This document shows, in pieces, positions 1 to 5,506 of a stretch of 20,371 bases of DNA. The position numbers were made by a program, and so were the translations under genes. How positions within the stretch are numbered: position 1 is the stretch's first letter; every line of letters begins with the position of its first letter. Under the pieces are notes generated by a model. That model ran no database searches and was not told the origin of the DNA. It worked only from the letters and a program-made list of their open reading frames with translations. The stretch comes from a virus, in IMG/VR virus record IMGVR_UViG_3300049158_000050, positions 1 through 20,371 of that record; one strand, written 5' to 3'.

Positions 1-10
1 TAGGTGATGC

Positions 11-772
11 ATGTCAGGATGGATAAAAATTCACAGAACTTTATTAGAATGGGGATGGCTTAACTCTCCGAATCATGTCGCACTTTTTCTCACTTTACTA
101 CTCAGAGCAAACTACAAAACCACAAAATGGCGCAGAGAGACATTAAGTCCTGGTCAACTTCTAACTGGCCGAAAACAGTTAAGCATTTGGACTGGATTAT
201 CGGAGCAGCAGGTGCGCACAGCATTAAGTGACCTAAAAGCAACCAACGAGATAACCATCAAAACATGCAATAGATTCTCAATAATTACAATAACTAATTG
301 GGATATGTATCAGCAAGATAACCAGCAGGATAACCGGCCAACCAACCAACGGCCAACCAACGGCCAACCAACAGATAACCACATCCAAGAAGTTAAGAAA
401 GTAAAGAAAGAGAAGAATATTAATACACCTCAAAATTCTTTTGAGGAAATTCCAGAAAATCTAATTGAGCATTTTAAGAAAAATGACCTAATGCGTATTA
501 GAAGCAAGATAAGTATAAAAAAGTTGCAGACTGTCATAGATGATTATGGGGTTGAAGAAGTCTTTGAGTATATTGTTCGGGTAGACGACTATGTTCAAAC
601 AACTGGTAAAAAATATAAGTGCTATGTCTCAGCAGCAAGAAATTGGTTAAAACGTGATGGCGTTAAAAAGAATTTGAAGATCGAGAATGTTTTGAAAGGG
701 GAAGATGATGAGGAAAAAGTTTGGTTCAAAACTAACTCAAAAACAGAGGGAATACTTTCGTGCGAAAAGTGA
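11..772 (+). CDS. Phage replication initiator / replisome organizer (DnaD-like)
   Basis: This 253-aa protein probably binds the phage origin and recruits the helicase. The N-terminus (GWIKIHRTLLEWGW, residues 3-16) and the following winged-helix-like stretch (about 20-95, with LSIWTGLSEQQVRTAL) match the N-terminal domain of phage replisome organizers. A low-complexity Asn/Gln/Pro/Thr linker (about 101-125) and a lysine-rich stretch lead to a DnaD-like helical C-terminus (about 145-225, ending near YVSAARNWLKRDG). The start at 11 has a weak AGGTG site just upstream. Its 3' end overlaps the helicase gene by 68 bases. The linker DNA holds iteron-like repeats (separate entry), as in lambda O. 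The family call rests on motif resemblance. The general role is fairly secure, the exact subfamily is not. Confidence 0.75.
   Translation: MSGWIKIHRTLLEWGWLNSPNHVALFLTLLLRANYKTTKWRRETLSPGQLLTGRKQLSIWTGLSEQQVRTALSDLKATNEITIKTCNRFSIITITNWDMYQQDNQQDNRPTNQRPTNGQPTDNHIQEVKKVKKEKNINTPQNSFEEIPENLIEHFKKNDLMRIRSKISIKKLQTVIDDYGVEEVFEYIVRVDDYVQTTGKKYKCYVSAARNWLKRDGVKKNLKIENVLKGEDDEEKVWFKTNSKTEGILSCEK
311..446. other. Candidate replication origin (iterons plus AT/purine-rich stretch)
   Basis: Inside the initiator gene the motif CGGCCAACCAA occurs at 335, 350 and 361. GATAACC occurs three times around it (about 317, 329 and 374). The third CGGCCA copy is in a different codon frame from the first two, so the repeat is conserved as DNA rather than as protein. 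A purine-rich, AT-rich stretch follows (about 385-420), then a perfect 8-bp inverted repeat, CCTCAAAA (428-435) and TTTTGAGG (439-446). Iterons followed by an AT-rich segment inside the initiator gene is the layout of lambda ori. Origin function is inferred. Confidence 0.5.
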
Positions 773-1547
773 ACATATATTTTTTAAATCCAATCTTAGA
801 TTCTTAAGAGAGCATGGAGGATTCAGACCTACTAACATGCATCTTTTTCTAGCGAACGCCTCTGGTGGCAAATCAACAATGGTCAGAACACTTGTAATTG
901 ATTTACTTGAGTGTGGTGCAAATGTTTTGCTTTGGCTTTCAGAAGAAACAACAGAGCAGTATTTAATTGAGTTTGAAAAATCAGGCTATGATAACTACGA
1001 AGAGGAAAGCTTTACAATTTACTCAGAGGTTGATTATAGACTAGATAACTTAGACAAAGAGGTTGAAGAACAATCAAACAGCATTGCAGAGGATATAGAT
1101 ACACTGGTCATGGCAAGGGAGATTGACATAATAATCTATGACAACATAACTACAAGTATATTTTATATGCAAAGGCCACCTTACCAACAAGCATCGTTTG
1201 CGTGGAAGTTAAAAAGCAAGGCAAACTCATGGGCATTGCCAATGGTTATAATAGCTCACACAAACGATAAAGTAAGCGAAGACAATCATGATATGATACG
1301 CATGAATGATATTAAGGGTTCAAAAGACATTATCAACATGGCCGAGTTTGTTTATGTAATGCAATCTTTGTTTGTCCAGAACGAAAGATATAATTTTCTA
1401 AAAATAGCAAAGCATAGATCGCAAAGCATAGATAAAAGTTTTTTCCAATTAGTATATCACAAGAAAGCAAAAATATTTTACAACACACCAGCATCAGACT
1501 TCGAGGAGTTTAAGAAGATATTCAAAGAAAGGAGAAAGCTAGTATGA
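705..1547 (+). CDS. Replicative DNA helicase-like ATPase (RecA/DnaB fold)
   Basis: This 280-aa NTPase likely unwinds phage DNA at the fork. A P-loop variant lies at residues 50-58 (ANASGGKST, with Ala in place of the usual first Gly). LWLSEE (76-81) supplies the likely catalytic Glu. The Walker B strand is DIIIYDN (141-147, Asp146). IIAHTN (182-187) matches the sensor strand of DnaB/RecA-like hexameric helicases. The protein is about the size of a single RecA core, so it lacks the DnaB N-terminal domain; stand-alone hexameric helicases of this length, such as plasmid RSF1010 RepA, exist. Start choice: an AAAGGGG site (695-701) precedes ATGs at 705 and 708. It overlaps the initiator upstream and the next gene by ATGA downstream. 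A loader-type or RepA-like ATPase is the main alternative. Confidence 0.72.
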   Translation: MMRKKFGSKLTQKQREYFRAKSEHIFFKSNLRFLREHGGFRPTNMHLFLANASGGKSTMVRTLVIDLLECGANVLLWLSEETTEQYLIEFEKSGYDNYEEESFTIYSEVDYRLDNLDKEVEEQSNSIAEDIDTLVMAREIDIIIYDNITTSIFYMQRPPYQQASFAWKLKSKANSWALPMVIIAHTNDKVSEDNHDMIRMNDIKGSKDIINMAEFVYVMQSLFVQNERYNFLKIAKHRSQSIDKSFFQLVYHKKAKIFYNTPASDFEEFKKIFKERRKLV

Positions 1548-1822
1548 AAGACGATGATAAAGAAAAAGAATTGGAAAAAAAGAAAAGGCAAGAAAACAGA
1601 AAGAAGTTGATTGAACTTAAAAGAAAATTTGGAGGAAAGAAAAAATCAACTGAAAAAATAAACATGAAAAAATTAAGCGAAATATTTTATGATGCTACGT
1701 TTAGCAAAAGAATGTATAGAATAGCTTTTAACGAATTAAGAATCATGCACTATAAAAATACACCAATGGGTTCAAAAGATAGAACCTATGTTAAGCGAGC
1801 AAAGATTTTAGGGCTGCTATGA
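1544..1822 (+). CDS. Small lysine-rich protein of unknown function
   Basis: I do not recognise this 92-aa protein. Residues 1-45 are almost entirely Lys/Glu/Asp/Arg and probably helical or disordered. Residues 46-92 are more ordinary (IFYDATFSKRMYRIAFNELR). It starts in an ATGA overlap with the helicase gene, 9 bases after an AAAGGAG site (1528-1534), and ends in an ATGA overlap with the next gene, so it is translated as part of the replication operon. The high positive charge would fit nucleic-acid binding, which is only a guess from composition. Confidence 0.7.
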   Translation: MKDDDKEKELEKKKRQENRKKLIELKRKFGGKKKSTEKINMKKLSEIFYDATFSKRMYRIAFNELRIMHYKNTPMGSKDRTYVKRAKILGLL

Positions 1823-2025
1823 TTGAGAGATATAAAAAGCACAAACAATTACAATATATTTTGGCCATACGGAGCGACGATCAAGAAAAATTTAGTGAGT
1901 TGGTAAATGAGTCGCTGGCGTGCGGAGAATTTTTTAAGTTATACGAAAAGATACCTCAAAAGCTTTATTTACTTGGAACAGATAGAATAAAAAATTTGTT
2001 GGCAAAAAATAAATTCAAATATTAA
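1819..2025 (+). CDS. Small protein of unknown function, end of replication operon
   Basis: This 68-aa protein is unrecognised. It is predicted to be mostly helical with mixed charge (for example DDQEKFSELVNESL) and has no signal peptide or membrane segment. It overlaps the upstream gene by ATGA, with only a weak AGGG site (1810-1813), so translational coupling is the likely way it is expressed. It is the last clear gene of the rightward early operon. No terminator is evident directly after it. Confidence 0.6.
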   Translation: MIERYKKHKQLQYILAIRSDDQEKFSELVNESLACGEFFKLYEKIPQKLYLLGTDRIKNLLAKNKFKY

Positions 2026-2044
2026 CTGGCGCACAGTGTAATAT

Positions 2045-2197
2045 ATGAAGTCAAGAAAAACTATGTCAGAACTATACCAAACACCATTAGATTTTACGCA
2101 GAAATAGGGCGCATTTCAATTTGAAGACCGAAACATATATGAACACAAGCATGGGAATAAAAAACTGATTAGAATTAAAACTAGAGGCAAGGTGTAA
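2045..2197 (+). pseudogene. Amber-interrupted 50-codon reading frame
   Basis: From ATG 2045 the frame reads 20 codons (MKSRKTMSELYQTPLDFTQK), meets TAG at 2105-2107, then continues open for 29 codons with protein-like composition to TAA at 2195-2197. There is no good Shine-Dalgarno site before the ATG. It may be a decayed small gene at the end of the early operon, a readthrough product, or chance. The composition after the stop (AFQFEDRN, then KKLIRIKTRGKV) favours a once-real gene. Confidence that it is biologically meaningful is low. Confidence 0.3.
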
Positions 2198-2230
2198 GAA
2201 AACGAGTTAATCTTTCAGTTTCCAGTCATA

Positions 2231-2266
2231 TGTCAATATATTAACATCGATGACAATATATTAACA
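2231..2266. repeat. Two tandem TGWCAATATATTAACA copies, 20-base period
   Basis: TGTCAATATATTAACA (2231-2246) and TGACAATATATTAACA (2251-2266) differ at one base and start 20 bases apart. A 20-base spacing puts two bound proteins on nearly the same helix face. A third copy of the 13-base core lies at 2658-2670. They could be operator or attachment-type sites. No matching recombinase is visible in the window. Confidence 0.55.
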
Positions 2267-2453
2267 ATTTCAAAGTAAAATTCTAAAGCTATAAATTTTA
2301 TTATATATTCCATCAATGCATTTATCTGTTTTGGCATCAACCTAAAGCAAATTCCACCACGCATATATTCGACCCCAGGGCAATGAAAGCAACATTCAGG
2401 GCCATATTGTTTCAGAGTAAATGTAATTGGAATCAAATAGATAGAGAGAATAA

Positions 2454-2548
2454 TGCTATAGCGACAACCTAAGAGTTCGTTTGTTGCTTTCCTCTCTCGC
2501 AGGTCTGGGTATATAAATTCAAATCCTGCGGACGGCAACGCTATAGCA
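2454..2548. repeat. Nested inverted repeats, candidate structured RNA or operator
   Basis: TGCTATAGCG (2454-2463) pairs perfectly with CGCTATAGCA (2539-2548). Inside are GTTGC (2483-2487) with GCAAC (2535-2539) and CGCAGG (2498-2503) with CCTGCG (2525-2530). The 3' arms are nearly contiguous while the 5' arms are separated by longer bulges. GCTATAGC is itself palindromic, so two copies of a protein-binding site would look the same. No cloverleaf can be drawn. Confidence 0.35.
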
Positions 2549-2657
2549 AAACTCTCGCTTTAGACCAACTTCGCTTTTAACAGCTTTATCGGCCCTTGGC
2601 CTTAACCCAGTTAAAAGATGGCCCTGCTATGTCAAAAAGTCAATAAAAAGACATGGG

Positions 2658-2670
2658 TGACAATATATTA
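2658..2670. repeat. Third copy of TGACAATATATTA
   Basis: The 13-base core is identical to the copy at 2251-2263 and in the same orientation. It overlaps the stop codon of the leftward lipoprotein gene. The copies therefore bracket the roughly 390-base gene-poor segment, as direct repeats at the edges of an inserted or deleted piece would. Confidence 0.5.
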
Positions 2671-3207
2671 GAGGTCAAATGCGATATAACTACCCCAAGA
2701 GTTGCTAGAAAAGTCAGTATAGTAGGTAAAACTCTTTGCTATTTCAGTCGTCAAGGGAACAGAGTCATTGTTAAATAGCTCGATAACGTAAAGGTCAAAA
2801 TATTTCTCTAAATGTTCTGGATGAATTGTTTTCGAGTTCATTAAACTAATAGGTACACCTATGAAAGAATCGTCAATATGAGATTTTCCAAGTAAGCACT
2901 TTGCAAGTTCATGGTAAATTAATGCCTTTCTTGAATAAGAGTTCGATACTGCCCAATAAGAAGAATCGACCGTAACAATGCCAGTAAACGTATCACAGCT
3001 ACCCACAATACCTTGCGAGCTGTGAATGTCGCCAAAGGTGACAATTATCCTATCCACGTCAGCATTAACGTTATATGTATTTGCATCGGCCATAAAGTCA
3101 TCAATAAACTCATAGAATTCTGGTGATGTTTCAGCAACACCACCAGGAAGCTCTTTACCGCAAGAAAATAGAAATAAAATTATAGTTATAAAAAATAACG
3201 ATTTCAT
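2668..3207 (-). CDS. Lipoprotein with degenerate zinc-metallopeptidase-like motif
   Basis: This 179-aa protein has a type II signal peptide: Lys2, a hydrophobic run (4-14) and lipobox LFSC with Cys16 as the predicted lipidated residue. Gly follows at +2, so nothing indicates inner-membrane retention. Around residues 98-110, YHELAKCLLGKSH resembles the HELGHCLLGxxH signature of small secreted metallopeptidase-like proteins, but the second zinc His is Lys103. It is therefore probably not a working peptidase. It starts in an ATGA overlap with the ribbon-helix-helix gene, after a GTGGGG site, and is the last gene of the leftward operon. Phage lipoproteins made from a separate leftward operon often act in superinfection exclusion or lysogenic conversion; that role is inferred. 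The lipoprotein call is strong, the function is not. Confidence 0.72.
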   Translation of the reverse strand: MKSLFFITIILFLFSCGKELPGGVAETSPEFYEFIDDFMADANTYNVNADVDRIIVTFGDIHSSQGIVGSCDTFTGIVTVDSSYWAVSNSYSRKALIYHELAKCLLGKSHIDDSFIGVPISLMNSKTIHPEHLEKYFDLYVIELFNNDSVPLTTEIAKSFTYYTDFSSNSWGSYIAFDL

Positions 3208-3395
3208 TTTTTACCCCACTTGTTTGCTAAAAATTTTACCTGAGTTGTGGCAGTATATTTTTTTGATGTTTCTTTAGTCTCAAAGTAGTCACTTATTGCA
3301 CGATCAAAAAACGCCTGCACACTAATTCCATTCGCCTTTAAAATGGAAAGAATAAAACCATTAATTCTTATTCCAGTTGATTTATCTTTTTTCAT
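3204..3395 (-). CDS. Small ribbon-helix-helix DNA-binding protein
   Basis: This 63-aa protein has the Arc/MetJ pattern: a short strand (KSTGIRING, 5-13), a first helix (about 14-23), a turn and a second helix (SVQAFFDRAISDYF). It is likely a dimeric DNA-binding regulator. The start is placed at 3395 because AAAGGTGGTGAAG precedes that ATG; an upstream ATG at 3434 would add 13 residues but has no such site. It overlaps the 59-aa gene by 14 bases and the lipoprotein gene by ATGA, so the three are one operon. It could be the autoregulator of the leftward promoter or bind the inverted repeats at 3754-3977. An antitoxin is less likely because neither neighbour looks like a toxin. Confidence 0.6.
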   Translation of the reverse strand: MKKDKSTGIRINGFILSILKANGISVQAFFDRAISDYFETKETSKKYTATTQVKFLANKWGKK

Positions 3396-3561
3396 CTTCA
3401 CCACCTTTGTTTTTTGAAAACTTAATATCCTCAAGAATTTCTTTTAATAGAGAAATCATAGAATCTGTTCTAATTCGTGTTTCATAATCATCGAAATAAA
3501 GTTCATTTATCTCGGTGTAGTGCTTTAACTTTCTGTTTAAATTCAAGATAAGATCATCCAT
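3382..3561 (-). CDS. 59-aa protein of unknown function, first gene of leftward operon
   Basis: The frame runs from ATG 3561 to TAA at 3382-3384. A strong AGGGGG site (3568-3573) lies 6 bases upstream, and a near-consensus promoter is about 30 bases further up. The protein is helical and charged (MDDLILNLNRKLKHYTEINE, later SLLKEILEDIKFSK) and may form a short coiled coil. It has no membrane segment. I do not recognise the family. Its strong promoter, ribosome site and operon position make it a real gene despite its size. An anti-repressor or small regulator would fit the context but is not shown by the sequence. Confidence 0.65.
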   Translation of the reverse strand: MDDLILNLNRKLKHYTEINELYFDDYETRIRTDSMISLLKEILEDIKFSKNKGGEDEKR

Positions 3562-3591
3562 TAAATACCCCCTGATAGTTGTTATAAAAAC

Positions 3592-3619
3592 ATTATATCA
3601 CGCTGCGTAATAATGTAAA
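3592..3619 (-). promoter_or_regulatory. Sigma70-type promoter of the leftward operon
   Basis: Read leftward, TTTACA (3614-3619) is followed after 16 bases by TATAAT (3592-3597), a perfect -10 and a 5/6 -35. Transcription would start near 3585, giving a leader of about 24 bases to the 59-aa gene. A second TTTACA sits 13 bases further upstream (3627-3632), so AATGTAAA is directly repeated here and could also be bound by a regulator. Confidence 0.75.
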
Positions 3620-3753
3620 GCAAAAATGTAAAACACTTATATTAAATAAATGACTTTTAAAATTTGCCGCATATTCAGTCCTAAGCGTTTTTTGTAAAGG
3701 AGCATATAAAGTGTAGTGCCAGCACGGTAGAATTGATCACAGACAAAGCTAGC

Positions 3754-3797
3754 GTGTATAAAATTGGTACAATTCATGGTGTGTAAATTTTATACAC
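3754..3797. repeat. Perfect 12-bp inverted repeat, candidate operator
   Basis: GTGTATAAAATT (3754-3765) and AATTTTATACAC (3786-3797) are exact reverse complements separated by 20 bases. The core TTTATACAC recurs at 3854-3862, so there are three half-sites in about 110 bases, which favours repeated protein binding over a simple RNA hairpin. No poly-T tract follows, so a terminator is unlikely. Confidence 0.6.
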
Positions 3798-3853
3798 CTA
3801 GTAAGTAGTTAATACTACTAGTAGGCAGCATGTGTGGTAATGACTCATAAACA

Positions 3854-3862
3854 TTTATACAC
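3854..3862. promoter_or_regulatory. Third TTTATACAC half-site
   Basis: The nine bases are the same as in the right arm of the inverted repeat at 3786-3797 and in the same orientation. This is likely an additional binding site for the same regulator. Confidence 0.4.
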
Positions 3863-3936
3863 GAAAAATCAGTTGTTTAGATGATTGTCATAAATCATTA
3901 AGAAAAATGCAAAAAATCTCAAAAAAACGAATGAAA

Positions 3937-3977
3937 TTTCACACAAAAACGCAAGTTCTAATCCATTTTGTGTGAAA
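3937..3977. repeat. Second perfect 12-bp inverted repeat, candidate operator
   Basis: TTTCACACAAAA (3937-3948) and TTTTGTGTGAAA (3966-3977) pair perfectly across 17 bases. The repeat lies just upstream of the candidate rightward promoter, where an activator or repressor of the ParB-methyltransferase and late genes could bind. Its sequence differs from the repeat at 3754, so a second regulator may be involved. Confidence 0.55.
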
Positions 3978-3979
3978 AT

Positions 3980-4007
3980 TTGCTTTTTTGCCGTGAAAAT
4001 GTATAGA
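3980..4007 (+). promoter_or_regulatory. Candidate rightward promoter
   Basis: TTGCTT (3980-3985), 16 bases, then TATAGA (4002-4007), about 30 bases before the ATG at 4038. The match is moderate (4/6 and 5/6). Its place right after the second inverted repeat supports it. Confidence 0.4.
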
Positions 4008-4037
4008 ATTTACACAATCTTAATCTGGGGAATAAAT

Positions 4038-4568
4038 ATGAGTAGAATAATTTGGAAACTTGAAAAAAGAAAAATAGATGAACTAAAACCATTTGATAAA
4101 AATCCAAGAGTGATAACTGACGACTCACTTGATGAGTTGGGTAACTCTTTTGATGAAATTGGAAACTGCCAACCGATTGCGATTGATGTTGATAACACCA
4201 TTTTAAGCGGTCACGCCAGATGGATGCGACTAAAAAAAGAAGGTGAAAGCGAAGTTGAGTGCATGGTTCCAGATAGAAAACTCACTCCAAAGCAAAGAGA
4301 AGCGGTTGTAATTCGTATGAATAAAACGATTGCAGGAAAGTGGGACTTTGAAATTTTAAAAGATGAGTTTGAATTGAGTGATTTGATGGAGTGGGGATTT
4401 GAGGAACACGAGCTTTGCTTTGAACCTCCTGAAACTGGCGTTGATGATGATGAAAAAGATCAGACTGAAAAAAAGTACCTAGTTGAGGTTCAACTTTACA
4501 ATGAGCTAGAACAAAGTGACTTGTTTGATGATCTTGTTAACAAAGGGTTTATGGTAAGAAAAAAATGA
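4038..4568 (+). CDS. ParB/Srx-type nuclease-domain protein
   Basis: This 176-aa protein carries an N-terminal ParB-like fold (about 8-75): IDELKPFDKNPR, the LGNSFDEIGNCQPIAID stretch and the signature SGHARW (57-62). Phage versions often sit beside DNA methyltransferases or terminases, as here. The C-terminal 35 residues (YLVEVQLYNELEQ..., ending GFMVRKK) look like the beta-alpha tail of ParB-methyltransferase-associated proteins; the middle (112-150) is acidic. The start at 4038 is chosen because TGGGGA precedes it at good spacing; an ATG-less extension back to 3972 would run through the promoter and inverted repeat. It overlaps the methyltransferase by ATGA. Possible roles are CTP-dependent DNA binding, nuclease activity or help to the methyltransferase; none can be chosen. 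Confidence 0.72.
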   Translation: MSRIIWKLEKRKIDELKPFDKNPRVITDDSLDELGNSFDEIGNCQPIAIDVDNTILSGHARWMRLKKEGESEVECMVPDRKLTPKQREAVVIRMNKTIAGKWDFEILKDEFELSDLMEWGFEEHELCFEPPETGVDDDEKDQTEKKYLVEVQLYNELEQSDLFDDLVNKGFMVRKK

Positions 4569-5491
4569 ATTACGGAATATCTTACCAGGGATCAAAGAAT
4601 AAAATATTAAAAGATATTTGCAAATGGTTTGTCCCAAATGAAAATTTCTATGATCTATTTGGCGGTGGTTTTTCTGTAAGTCATTACATGGTTAAGCATC
4701 GGAGCAAGCACTTTAAAAACTTTATTTATAATGAAATAAGAAAAGGTGTACCTGAATTAATCAAAAATGCGATTGATGGAAAATACAGCTATGACGTTTT
4801 TAAACCTGAGTTCATAACAAGGGAAAAGTTTCACAGGGACAAGGAAGAAAGTGCATATATAAAACTACTTTGGTCATTTGGGAATAATGGAAGAGATTAC
4901 TTATTCGGAAAAGACCTTGTGAAGAAAAAACAATCACTTCACAACGCTATCGTATTCAATGAGTTCGATGAATTTGCAAAAGAGGTGATTGGAATAGATC
5001 AATTTAATGAAAAAATTAGTATTATTGACAGAAGGTTGCTGGTTAGAAATATTGTTCTAAGAAAAAAAGATAATGAAGTTGGTAGACTGAAAGGACTGGA
5101 ACAACTGCAACAACTGCAACAACTGCAACAACTGCAACAACTGGAACGACTGCAACGACTGCAACAACTGGAACTCTTAAATAAAAGCTATGAGCAAATA
5201 AACATAAAGCCAAACTCAACAATCTACTGCGATATACCTTACAAAGGAACAGCAGATTATGACAAGAATAAGCACTTCAATCATGATAAGTTCTTTGGTT
5301 GGGCGGCTTCGCAAAAAAACCCCTTATTCATTTCAGAATATAACGTTTCAGATAAAAGATTCAAATTGATTTGGATTGCAAAAACAATATCAAAATATTC
5401 GGCAACAAATAACAGTCAAAAAGTATTCGAGAAACTATATTGCAATAAAATTGCCTACGAAATGCTGAAAGATGCAAAAAACAACAAATAA
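4565..5491 (+). CDS. DNA N6-adenine methyltransferase (Dam/D12 class)
   Basis: This 308-aa enzyme transfers a methyl group from S-adenosylmethionine to adenine in DNA. YQGSK near the N-terminus (7-11), motif I YDLFGGG (29-35) and motif IV CDIPYKGT (222-229) place it in the D12 class; Ile replaces the usual first Pro of DPPY. Between residues 175 and 203 is a run of Leu-Gln-Gln / Leu-Glu-Arg triplets, encoded by nearly identical 9-base units, that probably forms an amphipathic helix or coil insert in the region before motif IV. The target sequence cannot be read from the protein; GATC is common for this class. The gene is coupled to the ParB-domain gene by ATGA. Likely roles are protection from host restriction or marking of phage DNA. 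Confidence 0.85.
   Translation: MNYGISYQGSKNKILKDICKWFVPNENFYDLFGGGFSVSHYMVKHRSKHFKNFIYNEIRKGVPELIKNAIDGKYSYDVFKPEFITREKFHRDKEESAYIKLLWSFGNNGRDYLFGKDLVKKKQSLHNAIVFNEFDEFAKEVIGIDQFNEKISIIDRRLLVRNIVLRKKDNEVGRLKGLEQLQQLQQLQQLQQLERLQRLQQLELLNKSYEQINIKPNSTIYCDIPYKGTADYDKNKHFNHDKFFGWAASQKNPLFISEYNVSDKRFKLIWIAKTISKYSATNNSQKVFEKLYCNKIAYEMLKDAKNNK
5096..5173 (+). repeat. In-frame 9-base tandem repeat (Leu-Gln-Gln)
   Basis: About five near-identical CAACTGCAA-type units lie in tandem, followed by diverged units encoding LER and LQR. The unit length is a multiple of three, so slippage would change the length of the insert without breaking the frame. Confidence 0.85.
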
Positions 5492-5506
5492 TGGTAGAAT
5501 AAAATT

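Larger units (their letters stand above)
2198..2667. other. Gene-poor segment rich in repeats and stems
   Basis: No convincing gene lies here. The leftward frame across 2233-2538 starts only with TTG, has no Shine-Dalgarno site and is not accepted. Visible instead are TGWCAATATATTA repeats at both ends (separate entries), a pair of TGCTATAGCG inverted repeats (2454-2548), a CTTTTAAC / GTTAAAAG inverted repeat (2574-2581 and 2610-2617), and an ATGTC...GACAT pair near 2630-2655. The segment separates the rightward early operon from the leftward cassette, so it may hold termination or structured RNA. No function can be assigned. Confidence 0.4.
3620..4037. other. Divergent control region between leftward and rightward operons
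   Basis: This stretch of about 400 bases has no supported gene. It is very AT-rich and carries two perfect 12-bp inverted repeats, a third TTTATACAC half-site, a small hairpin (AGTAGT 3804-3809, ACTACT 3814-3819) and a candidate rightward promoter just before the ParB-domain gene. An AAAGGAG-like motif near 3697-3703 has no reading frame behind it. The arrangement suits a switch region between two divergent operons. Confidence 0.6.

Noticed and set aside
2233-2538. Leftward 101-codon open frame
   Set aside because: It begins with TTG, lacks a Shine-Dalgarno site, overlaps repeats and stems, and its start reads like the antisense of an RNA gene. Not supported as a protein gene.
2454-2548. tRNA or tRNA fragment (TTCAAAT followed by CCTGC looks like a T-arm)
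   Set aside because: The matching GCAGG lies 14 bases too far upstream, no acceptor stem of 7 pairs or anticodon arm can be drawn, and the GTTGC/GCAAC pair encloses only 57 bases.
2630-2656. Terminator of the leftward operon (ATGTC...GACAT)
   Set aside because: The stem is only 5 bp, AT-rich, with a long loop and no T-run after it on the leftward strand.
3972-4037. N-terminal extension of the ParB-domain gene
   Set aside because: It would run through the inverted repeat and promoter and has no ribosome site; the ATG at 4038 has TGGGGA at good spacing.
5096-5173. CRISPR-like short repeats
   Set aside because: The units are contiguous without spacers, in frame, and encode Leu-Gln-Gln within a methyltransferase.
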